A stretch of DNA of 64,000 nucleotides from Hydrogenophaga sp. (GCA_030682835.1 JAUXNG010000027.1:1-64000), one strand, 5' to 3'. Shown: positions 42,806 through 53,065, counted from the stretch's first letter. Notes: generated by a model from the sequence alone, not told the origin. Numbers and translations: made by a program.

Positions 42806-43930
42806 TCACAGCCGGTGCGTGCGGTCGCCGTGGGCGAAACCCATCGGCACCCAGCCGTCGACCGAACCGCCCGGTCCGAGCGCCAGCACCTTGAACAGCT
42901 CGCCCATTTCGTGCTCGTTCACCAGCTTCTGCATCATCGCGTTCTCGCGCGGGCCGGCCTGCGCCGCGCAGTCCAGCAGGCCGCAATTGAGCAGGAAGCG
43001 GCCCTGGCTGGTGTAGCCCAGCACGGCCATGCCGGCGTCCTGCGCGGCCAGTGCAATGCCGGTGAAATTGACGTGCGCGGTGATGTCTTTCAGGCCCAGG
43101 TCCACCAGCGGGTTGTCGTCGCTGCGGTGGGCGCGGTGGCAGATCAGCGTGCCCATGTGGCGCTGCGGGTGGTAGTACTCGGCTTCGGGAAAACCGTAGT
43201 CGAGCAGGAAGGCCGCGCCGCGGGCCAGCCGGTCGGCTAGGGTGCGCACGAAGGCTTCGCCCTGCACATGGATCTCGGTCAGGTAGTCATGCTCGCCGTC
43301 CACCGGCAGGGGCGGGCGGAGCGCGGTGGGTCGGTCGGCCCAGGCCAGTGCGCCATCGACGTCCAGCGCCACGCCGCGCTCGTGCCAGACACCCCCGACG
43401 CGCGCCAGCAGCTGCACCGGCATGGCGTCCAGCACCTCGTTGCCCAGCACCACGCCGTCCATATGGTCGGGCAGCGCATCGGCCCACTGCACCACGTCCG
43501 CATGAGCAGCCAGGGTGGCACGCTGGCGTTCGCGCAGGCTGCCCGACAGATCGACGATGGTGTAGCGACTGGGGCGCTGGCCGGCGGCGCTCAGGGCGTC
43601 GAGCACCTGCAGCGCCAGCGCACCGGTGCCGGCGCCGAATTCCCACACCGCGTCGGTGCCCGTGGCGCTCAGCGCCTGCGCCACCTGTCGCGCCAGCGTG
43701 CGGCCGAACAGCGGGGTCATTTCGGGCGCGGTCACAAAGTCGCTGCCCTGACCGTCCGCCCCGGCCGGCATCTGGCCGAATTTCGGTGTGTCGTTGGCGT
43801 AGTAGCCCAGGCCGGGCTCGTACAGGGCGATGGCCATGAAGCGGTCAAACGGGAGCCAGCCACCGGCCGCGTGGATGGCCTCGTGTACGCGCTCCAGCAG
43901 GGCGCTCGTTAAACTAGGCAGTTCTTTCAT
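42806..43930 (-). CDS. MidA/NDUFAF7-like SAM-dependent methyltransferase
   Basis: A 374-residue COG1565-type protein. Motif I is VWEFGAGTGALALQVL, followed by LSGSLRERQRATLAAH, VVLGNEVLDAMPVQLL and a C-terminal GYTSQGRFLLNCGLLD. The mitochondrial homologue NDUFAF7 methylates an Arg of complex I and is needed for its assembly. I start at ATG 43930; a GTG six codons earlier is possible. It is divergent from the SDR gene over 32 nt. Confidence 0.85.
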   Translation of the reverse strand: MKELPSLTSALLERVHEAIHAAGGWLPFDRFMAIALYEPGLGYYANDTPKFGQMPAGADGQGSDFVTAPEMTPLFGRTLARQVAQALSATGTDAVWEFGAGTGALALQVLDALSAAGQRPSRYTIVDLSGSLRERQRATLAAHADVVQWADALPDHMDGVVLGNEVLDAMPVQLLARVGGVWHERGVALDVDGALAWADRPTALRPPLPVDGEHDYLTEIHVQGEAFVRTLADRLARGAAFLLDYGFPEAEYYHPQRHMGTLICHRAHRSDDNPLVDLGLKDITAHVNFTGIALAAQDAGMAVLGYTSQGRFLLNCGLLDCAAQAGPRENAMMQKLVNEHEMGELFKVLALGPGGSVDGWVPMGFAHGDRTHRL

Positions 43931-43962
43931 CAGGGGGGTGCTCACCCCCGGATTGTCACCCA

Positions 43963-44757
43963 ATGTCCCCCGCCACACCCCCTGCCGCCCGCGGCGCACG
44001 CACCGTGCTCGTCACAGGCGCGGGCAAGCGCCTGGGCCGCGAGATCGCACTGACGCTCGCGCGGGCCGGCTGGAACGTGGCGGTGCACCACCGGCATTCG
44101 CAGGACGATGCGCACCAGACCGCCACCGACTGTGACGCCCTCACCGGCCGCCCCGGCAGCGCCCGCCCCTTCTTCGCCGACCTCGGCGACGAGGCCAGCG
44201 TGCGCGCCCTGCTTCCCGCCGTGGTGGCGGCATTCGGCGCGGTGGACGCGGTGGTCAACAGTGCCTCCACCTTCGAGCACGACAGCGCGGCCAGCTTCGG
44301 CTTCGCCGCCATGGAAACCCACCTGCGGGCCAACACCGGCGCCGCGGTGCTGCTGGCGCAGGCGCTGCACACGCACATCGTGGCCACGCCCGGGCGCGAC
44401 GGCGCGGTGGTCAACCTGCTCGACCAGAAGCTGTGGAACATGAACCCCGACTTCTTCAGCTACACGCTGTCCAAGGCCGCGCTGGAGGCTGCCAACACCA
44501 TGCTGGCCCTGGCGCTGGCGCCGCAGGTGCGCGTGGTGGGTGTCGCGCCCGGCCTCACCCTCACCAGCCACATGCTGAGCGACGACAAGTTCGCCGAGCT
44601 GCACCGCCAGTCGCCGCTGGGCCGCTCGTCGACCCCGCAGGACGTGGCCGCCACCGTGGCCTTTGCGCTGGACAACCGCTCCCTCACCGGCACCACGCTG
44701 CTGGTCGACGGCGGCCAGCACCTGATGCGTTTCGAGCGCGACTTCTCGTTGATGTGA
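43963..44757 (+). CDS. SDR oxidoreductase, FolM/pteridine reductase-like
   Basis: A 264-residue short-chain dehydrogenase. The cofactor motif TGAGKRLGREIAL has the Arg/Leu spacing seen in pteridine reductases. Other motifs are NSAS, LLDQKLWNMNPDFFSYTLSKAAL (catalytic YxxxK near 165) and a C-terminal GTTLLVDGGQ. Directly upstream of folB, it probably reduces dihydromonapterin or dihydrofolate-type pterins. A first ~10 residues are disordered. Confidence 0.85.
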   Translation: MSPATPPAARGARTVLVTGAGKRLGREIALTLARAGWNVAVHHRHSQDDAHQTATDCDALTGRPGSARPFFADLGDEASVRALLPAVVAAFGAVDAVVNSASTFEHDSAASFGFAAMETHLRANTGAAVLLAQALHTHIVATPGRDGAVVNLLDQKLWNMNPDFFSYTLSKAALEAANTMLALALAPQVRVVGVAPGLTLTSHMLSDDKFAELHRQSPLGRSSTPQDVAATVAFALDNRSLTGTTLLVDGGQHLMRFERDFSLM

Positions 44758-44799
44758 CCCGTTGATGCAACTCTGCGGACCTCGCGTCCCGCCCCCGCC

Positions 44800-45183
44800 A
44801 TGACCACACCCACCGCGCCGCAGACCGGCACCCAGATCCTGGCCCTCACCGGGCTGCGTTTCGACGCCAACCTGGGCATCCTCGAGCACGAGAAGACCGC
44901 GCCGCAGCCGATCCAGGTGGACGCCGAGCTGAACCAGGGCAACCAGCCTTTGTTGCCGCACGACGACGACATCAACCACGTGCTGGACTACCGCAAGGTG
45001 CGCCAGATCATCATCGACGAGTGCACCGCCGAGCACGTGAACCTGCTGGAGAGCCTGATCGGCAAGCTCACGCGCCGCCTGATGCAGTTGCCCGGCGTGA
45101 TCGGCGTGCGGGTGAAGATTGCGAAGCTGGAGATTTTTGAGGACTGCGAAGTCGCGATCCGCATGGAAAGCGGGCAGTGGTGA
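44800..45183 (+). CDS. folB: Dihydroneopterin aldolase
   Basis: Converts dihydroneopterin to 6-hydroxymethyl-dihydropterin in folate synthesis. The 127-residue protein shows the family signature LTGLRFDANLGILEHEKTAPQPIQVDAEL, then VLDYRKVRQIIIDEC, HVNLLESLIGKLTRRLM and VRVKIAKLEIFEDCEVAI. It follows the FolM-like SDR by 42 nt, a common pterin-gene pairing. The 128-nt gap after it shows only a weak 6-bp hairpin. Confidence 0.93.
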   Translation: MTTPTAPQTGTQILALTGLRFDANLGILEHEKTAPQPIQVDAELNQGNQPLLPHDDDINHVLDYRKVRQIIIDECTAEHVNLLESLIGKLTRRLMQLPGVIGVRVKIAKLEIFEDCEVAIRMESGQW

Positions 45184-45311
45184 GCGCATTTGCCCACCCC
45201 TGAGCAGGCCGTAGCGACGATCAATACAACGACTGTCGCTCCGCCGCACGCGCGCGGCCTTGATTGAATGTCCTCGTCTGGTGATCAGGCGCCGCAGCCT
45301 ACCAGAGCGCC

Positions 45312-46046
45312 TTAGCCAGGCGGGCGCGCTGTTGCGCCGTCATGCACGAGCCGCCCGTCCACGAGTTCGAGCACGCGGTCGCAGCGGGCGGCCAGCCGAG
45401 GGTCGTGCGTCACCACCAGGAAGGACGTTTTCAGGTCGCGGTGCATCTGTCGCATCAGCGCAAAGACCTCGTCGGCCGAGACGGTGTCCAGGTTGCCGGT
45501 GGGTTCATCGGCCAGCACCAGCGGGGGTTCGAGCACCAGGGCACGCGCAATCGCAACGCGCTGCTGCATGCCGCCCGACAGCTGACCCGGGCGCTTGTCC
45601 ATCGCCTGGCCCAGGCCGACGGCAGCCAGCACGGCACGCGCCCGTTCGCGCTGGGCGGGCGTGATGCGGCCCTCGCGCATCAGCGCCGGCAAGGTCACGT
45701 TTTCGAGCGCGGTGAAGGCCGGCAACAGGTGGTGGAACTGGAAGATGAAGCCCAGCGTGGAACGCCTGCGCAGCGTGAGCGCGGCATCGTCGAGGCCGCT
45801 CACCTCTTCGCCATCGATGCGGTAGCTGCCGGCCGTCATGTGCTCGAGCAGGCCCACGATGTTCAGCAGCGTGCTCTTGCCCGAGCCTGAGGGGCCGATC
45901 AGGGCGGCGAACTCGCCGCGGCCGATGCGAAACGACACCCCATGCAGCACCTCGGTCTCGTTGGGCAGGCCCAGGTTGTAGCTCTTGCGCACGCCGTCAA
46001 GCTCCAGCAGCACGGCAGGCGGCGCCGCCCCGGTGGCTGCGTTCAT
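45312..46046 (-). CDS. ABC transporter ATPase (LolD/MacB type)
   Basis: A 244-residue ATPase with Walker [20 protein letters not shown]-loop [21 protein letters not shown], signature [16 protein letters not shown] and Walker [14 protein letters not shown], typical of the MacB/LolD group. Its ATG overlaps the permease stop (ATGA). It energises the FtsX-type permease encoded just upstream. Confidence 0.92.
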   Translation of the reverse strand: MNAATGAAPPAVLLELDGVRKSYNLGLPNETEVLHGVSFRIGRGEFAALIGPSGSGKSTLLNIVGLLEHMTAGSYRIDGEEVSGLDDAALTLRRRSTLGFIFQFHHLLPAFTALENVTLPALMREGRITPAQRERARAVLAAVGLGQAMDKRPGQLSGGMQQRVAIARALVLEPPLVLADEPTGNLDTVSADEVFALMRQMHRDLKTSFLVVTHDPRLAARCDRVLELVDGRLVHDGATARPPG

Positions 46047-47263
46047 AGGCGGATCGCCTCTGCCGGGTCGAGCCGGGCGGCGCGCCGCGCGGGCGCCACC
46101 GCAGCGAGCACGCCGCACACGGTGGCAATGGCGGCTACGCGCAGCGCCAGCCCGGGCTCCAGCGTGATGTTGAACAGCGGCAGCCCATCCGAGCCGCGCA
46201 CAAAATGCGTGAAGACCCAGATCAGCAGCACCGCCAGCAGCACCCCCAGCGCCGAGCCCAGCGCACCGACGATCGCGCCCTGCAGCAGGAAGACGCGCAG
46301 CACCTGGCCCTGGGTGGCGCCCATCGCGCGCAGGATGCCGATCTCGCGCCGCTTCTGCACCACCGACACCACCAGCACGCTGGCAATGCCGAGCACCACG
46401 ACAACCATCACCACACCGCGGATCACCGCCGTGCTGACCGACTGGGCATTCAGTGCAGACACGAGCTGGGCGTTCGTCTGCTGCCAGCTCTCAGCCTTGT
46501 AGGGCCAGCGCGCGGCCAGGTCGGCTGCCAGCGTTTGCGCCGACCAGATGTCGGCCAGCGTGAGGTCCAGGCTGGTGGCACCGCCGGGCAGGCCGGCCAG
46601 GCTTTGCGCCGTGCGCAGCGGCACGATCACCGTGCGCCGGTTCAGTTCACGCACACCCAGGTCCACCAGCGCCGTGACGCGCAGCGAATCGGTGACGCCG
46701 CCGGTGACGATGCCCATGCGGTCACCCACACGCACACCCAGGTCGGCGGCGAGCTCGCGGCCGATGATGCCCTCGCCCGGCTCCATCCGCGCCGACCCGT
46801 CAACGATCTTGGTGCGCAGGCTGGCGATCCGGTCGTAGCGGTCGAGCTCCACGCCCATCAGCGCGATCGCGCGGGACGCCTCGCCGCGCGTCGCCAGCCC
46901 CGCGGCCGACACCATGGGTGAGACCGCCACCACCGCCGGCATGGCTTCGAGCAGGGGCACCAGCTGCTGCCAGTTGCCGATGGAGCGTGGCCGCTGCGCG
47001 CGCGACTGCGTCTGCACCAGTTCGGTGGTACCGGCGCTGGCCGGCGCACGGGCGGGCAGCACCACGTCGTCGAGCGGGCTCAGCGTCAGGTGCGCCTGTG
47101 CGCCCAGCGTCTTCTCGATCGTGTTGCGCTGCAGGCCGGTGATCAATGCAGAGATGTAGGCGACAACGGCCACGCCCGCAGCGACCCCGATGATGATCAG
47201 CATCGTCTGCATGCGCCCTTCGCGCAGGAAGCGGGTGGCGACGCGGGTCTCGAATCCGAGCAT
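46043..47263 (-). CDS. FtsX/MacB-type ABC permease
   Basis: A 406-residue membrane protein. One membrane segment (about 18-40) is followed by a periplasmic MacB-like domain (about 45-275). Three C-terminal segments follow, with the FtsX motif [33 protein letters not shown] near 290-330. It pairs with the ATPase (4-nt overlap) and the upstream HlyD-type adaptor (13-nt gap), forming a three-part exporter. Confidence 0.88.
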   Translation of the reverse strand: MLGFETRVATRFLREGRMQTMLIIIGVAAGVAVVAYISALITGLQRNTIEKTLGAQAHLTLSPLDDVVLPARAPASAGTTELVQTQSRAQRPRSIGNWQQLVPLLEAMPAVVAVSPMVSAAGLATRGEASRAIALMGVELDRYDRIASLRTKIVDGSARMEPGEGIIGRELAADLGVRVGDRMGIVTGGVTDSLRVTALVDLGVRELNRRTVIVPLRTAQSLAGLPGGATSLDLTLADIWSAQTLAADLAARWPYKAESWQQTNAQLVSALNAQSVSTAVIRGVVMVVVVLGIASVLVVSVVQKRREIGILRAMGATQGQVLRVFLLQGAIVGALGSALGVLLAVLLIWVFTHFVRGSDGLPLFNITLEPGLALRVAAIATVCGVLAAVAPARRAARLDPAEAIRL

Positions 47264-47276
47264 GGCGGGCGGGCGT

Positions 47277-48551
47277 TCAGCGGCCCATGGCGTTGGTCAT
47301 GGCGGCGCCTGCATCTTCCCTCGTGCCTTTGCCAGCCCGGTTCGGCGGCGCGGCATCGGTGCCGACCCGTGCGCGCTGGCCCGGAAGCGGGGCGGCGCCG
47401 ATCAGCACCCGATCCGCTTCGCCCAGGCCTTCAATGATCTCAGCCGCGTCAAGCGTGCGCAGACCCAGGCGCACCGGGAGCGCCGCAACGCGACCGTCTC
47501 GCACGATCCAGACGCTGGTGCCCGTCGATTCGTCACCCCGCAGTGCGTCCACGGGCACCACCAGCGCGCGGTCGCGGCGCGCAGTCTCCACCTCCACCGA
47601 CAGGGTCATGTCCTCGCGCAGGAAGGCGGGCACAGGCTGCAGCAGCGAGAACTTGACCTCGATCGCGCCGCGCTGGGCATCGACCAGCGGCGCAATGGAC
47701 AGCACCTGGGCCGTGAACCGCTGCGTCGGGTAGGCGTCGGCCAGCGCGCTGGCCGTCTGGCCGGGCTCGAGCTGCTCCAGGTAGCGCTCATCCACCTGGG
47801 CCACCAGCTGCAGCGGACCGGCGAGTGCCAGGCCGAGCAGCGCGCGACCCGGCTGCACGATCTGCCCGGGTTCGACCAGCCGCGAGAGCACCCGCGCGTC
47901 GGCGGGTGCCGTGAGTACCGCGCCGGCCAGGCGCGCTTCGGCGGCGGCGCGGGCGGCAGTGGTCAGCGCCAGCTGCGCCTGGGCCTGGACGACGTCGGTG
48001 CCCGGCTCGGCAATGGCCGCGTTTTGTGCGCGTGCGGCGTCCAGCTGCGCCTGCGCCACCGCCAGCGCGCGGCGCACCTCGTCCAGCCGCGCCTCGCTGA
48101 GGAAGCCTCGGGCCACCAGGTCCCGTGTTCGCTGCAGCTCGGCCTGTGCGGCCAGGCGCACCGCTTCGGCCTGCGACACAGCGGCCTGCGCTGCGCTGCG
48201 CCCGGTGCTGCGCAAGCCCGCCAGGCGCGCGGCGGCCTGGCGTTCGCTGGCCTGGCTCTGCGCCAGCGCGGCCTGCAACTCGTCGCTCTCCAGCCGCACG
48301 AGCACGTCACCGGCCTTGACCTGCGCGCCTTCGGCCACGCTGACCGCCAGCACGCGCCCGGTGATCGTGCTGCCCAGCTCGACACGGGACGCGGTGGCCA
48401 CGCGGGCCGAGAACTGCAGGGTCCGCACCAGCGGCGCCATGCTGACGCCGACCGCCTGGACCACCGGAGCGCGTGTGGCCCACCACGTACCGAGCCCCAC
48501 CAGAAGGGCAGTGGCGAGCACCACCAGGGCGAGAGCAGAGCGACGTGACAT
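47277..48551 (-). CDS. HlyD/MacA-like periplasmic adaptor protein
   Basis: A 424-residue membrane-fusion protein. An N-terminal membrane segment (about 6-28) precedes a lipoyl/biotinyl-like domain with GSTITGRVLAVSVAEGAQVKAGD. A long alpha-hairpin rich in Ala/Gln/Glu follows (about 85-205), then the second lipoyl half (VLTAPADARVLSRLVEPGQIV), a beta barrel and a C-terminal domain. It links the MacB-type permease to an outer-membrane channel encoded elsewhere. The substrate is unknown. Confidence 0.9.
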   Translation of the reverse strand: MSRRSALALVVLATALLVGLGTWWATRAPVVQAVGVSMAPLVRTLQFSARVATASRVELGSTITGRVLAVSVAEGAQVKAGDVLVRLESDELQAALAQSQASERQAAARLAGLRSTGRSAAQAAVSQAEAVRLAAQAELQRTRDLVARGFLSEARLDEVRRALAVAQAQLDAARAQNAAIAEPGTDVVQAQAQLALTTAARAAAEARLAGAVLTAPADARVLSRLVEPGQIVQPGRALLGLALAGPLQLVAQVDERYLEQLEPGQTASALADAYPTQRFTAQVLSIAPLVDAQRGAIEVKFSLLQPVPAFLREDMTLSVEVETARRDRALVVPVDALRGDESTGTSVWIVRDGRVAALPVRLGLRTLDAAEIIEGLGEADRVLIGAAPLPGQRARVGTDAAPPNRAGKGTREDAGAAMTNAMGR

Positions 48552-48901
48552 ATCTTGGATTGTTGCACCCCGGCAGTCGAGCGCGGTCAAAGGCCAGGCA
48601 CGGCCGCCCACCCACCGATCAAGATGCCTGCCCGTGGCGTGCAGCCGCCCGGGCGCAGGGCTTTCGCCGGCTCATCAAGACCTCGTCCGCGGGCGAAGGC
48701 GGTATGCTCCCAGCCCTTGGACCGGGTTCCGGTCTCGCCCAACGCCCAAACTGAGCGCGCCCATGGTTCGCGTTCGCCGCGCCCCCTTCCCTTGTGGCGT
48801 TTCAAGCCGCCCCCCCCGCGGAACACCGCTCAGCAGACACACGCAAGCCTTTGATTTATAAAGGCCAGCAGCACAGACGCAATTTTTCAGAACAGAACAC
48901 G
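48552..48901. other. 350-bp divergent intergenic region
   Basis: This region lies between the adaptor gene (minus) and ttcA (plus). It probably holds both promoters. An AT-rich patch (TTTGATTTATAAAGG at 48850-48864) lies near the ttcA start. The rest is C-rich with no clear gene, hairpin or operator. An open frame in the ttcA phase runs upstream to 48794 but lacks family-like sequence. Confidence 0.4.
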
Positions 48902-49918
48902 ATGAACCCGACACCGAATCCCGAAGGCTGGCTCGACGCTGGCGAGGATGACGCCGCCGCCCCGCCCCTCGCCGTGCCCGAGCACGGTGCCGCGGGCCGC
49001 CAGCTGCGCGAGAACCACAAGCTGGAAAAACGCCTGTGCCGCGAGGTGGGCCGCGCCATCGTGGACTACAACATGATCGAGGAAGGCGACCGCGTGATGG
49101 TCTGCCTCTCGGGCGGCAAAGACAGCTACGGCATGCTCGACATCCTGCAGAAGCTGCAGGCGCGCGCGCCCATCAGCTTCGAGCTGATCGTGGTGAACCT
49201 CGACCAGAAGCAGCCCGGCTTCCCCGAAGATGTGCTGCCGGCCTACCTGACGAAGCTGGGCGTGAAGTTCCACATCGAGAACCAGGACACGTATTCCATC
49301 GTCAAGCGCGTGATTCCCGAGGGCAAGACGCTGTGCAGCCTGTGCAGCCGGCTGCGCCGGGGCATCCTGTACCGCGTGGCCAGTGAACTCGGCGCCACCA
49401 AGATCGCGCTGGGCCATCACCGCGACGACATCCTGCAGACCCTGCTGCTCAACATGTTCTTCGGTGCCAAGCTCAAGGGCATGCCGGCCAAGCTGGTGAG
49501 CGACGACGGCCGGCACGTGGTGATCCGCCCCATGGCCTACGTGGCCGAGAAGGACCTCACCCGCTGGGCCGAGATCCGCCAGTTCCCCACCATTCCCTGC
49601 ACGCTGTGCGGCAGCCAGGAAAACCTGCAGCGCAAGCAGGTCGGCCGCATGCTCAAGGACTGGGAAAAGCAGTTTCCCGGCCGCATCGAGAACATGTTTT
49701 CGGCCTTGCAGAACGTGGTGCCCAGCCACCTGATGGACACAAAGCTTCACCCCTTCACCACGCTGCAGGCCACCGGCTTGCCCTGCGAAGACGGCGACAA
49801 GGCGTTTGACGACGAGCCAATGCCCCTGCCAGCGGTGGTGCGCGAGCCGGCGGCCGAGCCCGTGCCGGGGAACGCCAGCGCCGGCAAGACGGTCATACCG
49901 ATCAGCACCGCGCACTGA
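48902..49918 (+). CDS. ttcA: tRNA 2-thiocytidine(32) synthetase
   Basis: Thiolates C32 in the anticodon loop of certain tRNAs with a [4Fe-4S] cluster. The 338-residue protein has PP-loop SGGKDS (70-75), Cys145 and Cys148 in LCSLC, and a third Cys in IPCTLCGS, the TtcA cluster ligands. Also typical are [26 protein letters not shown]- and C-terminal tails (~35 and ~50 residues) are longer than in E. coli. I prefer ATG 48902 over upstream in-frame starts. Confidence 0.95.
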   Translation: MNPTPNPEGWLDAGEDDAAAPPLAVPEHGAAGRQLRENHKLEKRLCREVGRAIVDYNMIEEGDRVMVCLSGGKDSYGMLDILQKLQARAPISFELIVVNLDQKQPGFPEDVLPAYLTKLGVKFHIENQDTYSIVKRVIPEGKTLCSLCSRLRRGILYRVASELGATKIALGHHRDDILQTLLLNMFFGAKLKGMPAKLVSDDGRHVVIRPMAYVAEKDLTRWAEIRQFPTIPCTLCGSQENLQRKQVGRMLKDWEKQFPGRIENMFSALQNVVPSHLMDTKLHPFTTLQATGLPCEDGDKAFDDEPMPLPAVVREPAAEPVPGNASAGKTVIPISTAH

Positions 49919-49967
49919 ACGCCGCCGGGTGGCGGGCGTCGGTGGCGCGCACCACACAGGAGGCCCG

Positions 49968-50678
49968 ATGAAACACGTCCTATCCCACACGCCCACCGTC
50001 TCCACCGCGGCGCGCGCCAGTGGGCGCACAACGCTGGTGGCGGCCGCCGTGCTCGCCCTGAGCGGCTGCGCGAGTGTGTTCCTGGTCGACAACCAGGTGC
50101 AGAGCTTCGCCCGCTGGAGTGACACGCCCGCCACGGCACTCGGCGCGGCGGCCGTCCCCCAGCCACCCCAGCTTTACCATTTCGAACGCCTGCCATCGCA
50201 ACGCGACGCCCGCGCCGGCCACGAGCAGGACCAGGTTGAAGCCCTGGCCCGCTCGGCGCTGGAGCGCGTGGGCTGGACGCTGGCCAAAGCCGGCGTGGCC
50301 AGCCCGTGGCGCGTGGAAGCGGGCGCGAGCACGCTGCGCCTGCCCCGTGCGCCCTGGGAAGACCCCTGGTACGGCCCCTGGGGTGGGCCGTTTGGCGGCT
50401 TCGGGCTGCCCGGCCGCGACTACGTGGTCACCGGCACCGGCCAGGTGATCTGGTCGCCCATGTTCATGCGCATGGACATTCCCTACTTCCAGCGCCAGGT
50501 GTCGGTGCTGATCCGCCACGCCGGCACCGGCCGCGTGGTGTACGAAACCCGTGCGGCGCACGACGGCCGCTGGCAGAGTTCGCCCGCGCTGTGGGGTGCC
50601 ATGTTCGACGCGGCGCTCCAGGGCTTCCCGGTGCCACCGCCCGGGGTGCGTCAGGTCAACATCGAGCTGCCGCGCTGA
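49968..50678 (+). CDS. DUF4136-like lipoprotein
   Basis: A 236-residue lipoprotein. A signal peptide leads to the lipobox LSGC near residue 33. The mature domain (YHFERLPSQRD, VEALARSALERVGWTLA, RQVSVLIRHAGTGRVVYETRA, FPVPPPGVRQVNI) resembles DUF4136 proteins of the outer-membrane/periplasm. A Trp/Gly/Pro-rich insert (WEDPWYGPWGGPFGGFGLPG) sits in the middle. The ATG at 49968 follows AGGAGG. The function is unknown. It faces the convergent hybrid kinase gene. Confidence 0.65.
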   Translation: MKHVLSHTPTVSTAARASGRTTLVAAAVLALSGCASVFLVDNQVQSFARWSDTPATALGAAAVPQPPQLYHFERLPSQRDARAGHEQDQVEALARSALERVGWTLAKAGVASPWRVEAGASTLRLPRAPWEDPWYGPWGGPFGGFGLPGRDYVVTGTGQVIWSPMFMRMDIPYFQRQVSVLIRHAGTGRVVYETRAAHDGRWQSSPALWGAMFDAALQGFPVPPPGVRQVNIELPR

Positions 50679-50689
50679 TCCTCTGCCCG

Positions 50690-53065
50690 TCAGGGCGTGA
50701 GCGATGCCGTGCGCTCCAGCAGCGCGCGGATGGCGTCGCCCAAGGCGTCCATGCTGTCCTGCTTGCCCATCACCTCGCGCACGCCGGCGGCGGCGGCATC
50801 CTCCTGCAGGCGTTCGTTCACGTGGCCGGACACGATCGCCACCGGCAGACCCGGGCGCAGACTGCGCAGGGTCAGCGCCACATCGACCCCTGACATGCCC
50901 GGCATGTTCTGGTCGGTCACCAGCAGGTCCACCGGTTCCTGCGGATGGGCCTGCAGCCAGGCCAGCGCCGCCTCGCCCGACTGGAAGGTGCTGGCGCGGT
51001 AACCGTGTTTGCGCAGCAGGCGGCCCACCAGGAACACCATGGCCTCGTAATCGTCGATATAGACCACGTGGCGCTGCGGGACGGGTGGCGTATCGGCCGG
51101 AACGATGGGTTCCGGCCGGTGCGCCTGGGCGTCGGCCGGCAGGCGGGCCACCGGCAGGTAGACATCGAAGCGGGCCCCCTCGCCCGGGCGGCTTTGCACG
51201 TCGATGGCGCCGCGGTGCGTCTTCACGATGCCGTGCACCACCGCCAGGCCCAGGCCGGTACCGGTGCCCGGCGCCTTGGTGGTGAAGAAAGGTTCGAATA
51301 TGCGGCGCTGGGTGTCCGCGTCCATGCCGGGTCCGGCATCGATGACGCTCAGGCAGGCATGTGGGCCTGCCTGTGGCAGACCCAGCGCCTCGGCCTGCAC
51401 CGCATCCAGCAGGCGCCCGTTCAGGCTCACCGTCACGTCGCCGCACCGGCCCTGATAGGCCTGCCACGCGTTGGTGCACAGGTTCATCAGCACCTGCTGC
51501 ATCTGCGTGGCGTCGCAGCGCACCGGCAGTTCCGCGCTCTGCAGGCGCGTAACGAGCTGCACACCCGCAGGCAGGAGCGAACGCAGCAGCCCCAGCGCCT
51601 CTTCCACCAGCGGCGTGAGGGGCTGGCACTGGAACTCCTGCGTCTGGCGGCGGCTGAAGGTCAGGATCTGCTGCACCAGCTGCCGGGCACGGATCGCCGC
51701 GCGGTTGATCTCCTGCAGGCTTTCCTGGGCCAGGTGGTCAGGCCCCACGTCTTCGCGCGCCAGCGCCAGGTTGCCCAGAATGGCCGCCAGCAGGTTGTTG
51801 AAATCGTGCGCCACGCCCCCGGCCAGGGTGCCGATGGCCTCCATCTTCTGGGATTCGCGCAGCTGCTCTTCGAGGGCACGCTGCTGCAGTTCGGCAGCTT
51901 TCAGATCGGAAATGTCGGTGTGCGTGCCGACCATGCGCAGGGGGCGACCTTCGTCGTCGCGACCGATCACCATGCCACGCGAGAGCACCCATTTCCAGCT
52001 GCCGTCCTTGCACCGGATGCGGTGCTCGTTTCGATACACCGGCGCCCGGCCCTCGAAGTGCGCGGCGCGGTCCGTCCGCATCTGCGCCACGTCGTCCGGG
52101 TGGGTCAACGCGTCGAGCGCGTCGGCCCGGGGCATGAGTTCGTCCACGGCATAGCCGTACATGGCCTGAATCCGCGGTGACACATACTCGTCGCCAGTGG
52201 CCAGGTTCCAGTCCCACACACCATCGCCCGCGCTCTCCAGCGCCAGCCTCCAGAGCGACTCGCTTTCGCGCAGAGCCAGCTCGGCTTGCTTGCGATCGGT
52301 CACATCGAGCAGCAGCCCGACCCGCACATAGCCGGTGTCGTCGCCCGAAACCGTCGTCGAGCGGCGGTAGACCCATTTGACGCGGCCATCGGGCATGACG
52401 ATGCGGTATTCGCCACTGATGTCCATCGGGCGCTGGCTGCTGGTCAGGATGTCGGCCTCCATCATGGCGGCGTCGTCCGGATGACGGTGGCGCGTCATCA
52501 GCTCGGGCTCCCTCATCGCCTGCTCGGCGGAAAAACCATAGAGATCCTGCACGCCCGCGCTGATGAACCGGTAGGTGCGCCGGCCCTGCCGGTCCACGTG
52601 CAGCACAAACACGACCCCGGGCACCTGGGCCGTGATCTGGCGCAACTGTTCCTCGCTCTGTCGCAGGGCCTGGCTGGCCTGCATGTCGGCCGTGACGTCT
52701 TCGACCGTGCCTTCGTAATACAGCACGCGCCTCTCGGCGTCGCAGACCAGATGCGCGTTTTCGCTGACCCACAGGCGCTCGCCACCGCGGTGCGGAACCA
52801 CCTCGCTCACGAAAGCACGCACGTGGCCGTCACGCGCCACGAGCGCCTGGAATTCGGCGCGCCGGCCGGGCAAGACGTACCAGTAGGCGTTGGCGCGGTT
52901 CACGTTCTCCAGCATCTGCGCCTCGGATTCGTAGCCATTGAGGCGCACCAGCGCCGGGTTGGCGCGAAGCATCTTCCCATCGGGGCTGCAGCGGTAGGCG
53001 CCGATGGGCAGGAAACTGAACAGGGAGGAGAAGTCGTGGGCCAGCGCTGCGGTGGAAGGTGGCAT
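50690..53065 (-). CDS. Hybrid PAS sensor histidine kinase with receiver domain
   Basis: A 791-residue soluble kinase: three PAS/PAC units (about 8-110, 120-240, 245-380) and HisKA with phospho-acceptor near 418 (GGVAHDFNNLLAAILGNL). HATPase (MNLCTNAWQAYQG, DAGPGMD, GTGLGLAVV) and a C-terminal receiver with Asp near 718 (LLVTDQNMPG) complete it. There is no membrane segment, so the PAS domains probably sense a cytosolic signal such as redox state. I start at ATG 53065; an upstream ATG at 53140 is possible. No cognate output gene is adjacent. Confidence 0.88.
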   Translation of the reverse strand: MPPSTAALAHDFSSLFSFLPIGAYRCSPDGKMLRANPALVRLNGYESEAQMLENVNRANAYWYVLPGRRAEFQALVARDGHVRAFVSEVVPHRGGERLWVSENAHLVCDAERRVLYYEGTVEDVTADMQASQALRQSEEQLRQITAQVPGVVFVLHVDRQGRRTYRFISAGVQDLYGFSAEQAMREPELMTRHRHPDDAAMMEADILTSSQRPMDISGEYRIVMPDGRVKWVYRRSTTVSGDDTGYVRVGLLLDVTDRKQAELALRESESLWRLALESAGDGVWDWNLATGDEYVSPRIQAMYGYAVDELMPRADALDALTHPDDVAQMRTDRAAHFEGRAPVYRNEHRIRCKDGSWKWVLSRGMVIGRDDEGRPLRMVGTHTDISDLKAAELQQRALEEQLRESQKMEAIGTLAGGVAHDFNNLLAAILGNLALAREDVGPDHLAQESLQEINRAAIRARQLVQQILTFSRRQTQEFQCQPLTPLVEEALGLLRSLLPAGVQLVTRLQSAELPVRCDATQMQQVLMNLCTNAWQAYQGRCGDVTVSLNGRLLDAVQAEALGLPQAGPHACLSVIDAGPGMDADTQRRIFEPFFTTKAPGTGTGLGLAVVHGIVKTHRGAIDVQSRPGEGARFDVYLPVARLPADAQAHRPEPIVPADTPPVPQRHVVYIDDYEAMVFLVGRLLRKHGYRASTFQSGEAALAWLQAHPQEPVDLLVTDQNMPGMSGVDVALTLRSLRPGLPVAIVSGHVNERLQEDAAAAGVREVMGKQDSMDALGDAIRALLERTASLTP

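Noticed and set aside
45184-45311. Weak 6-bp hairpin after folB
   Set aside because: AGCGAC/GTCGCT with a 16-nt loop and no T-tract is too weak to call a terminator.
50306-51629. Further overlapping frames around the lipoprotein and hybrid kinase
   Set aside because: Arg/Gly/Pro/Ala-rich shadows without family features.
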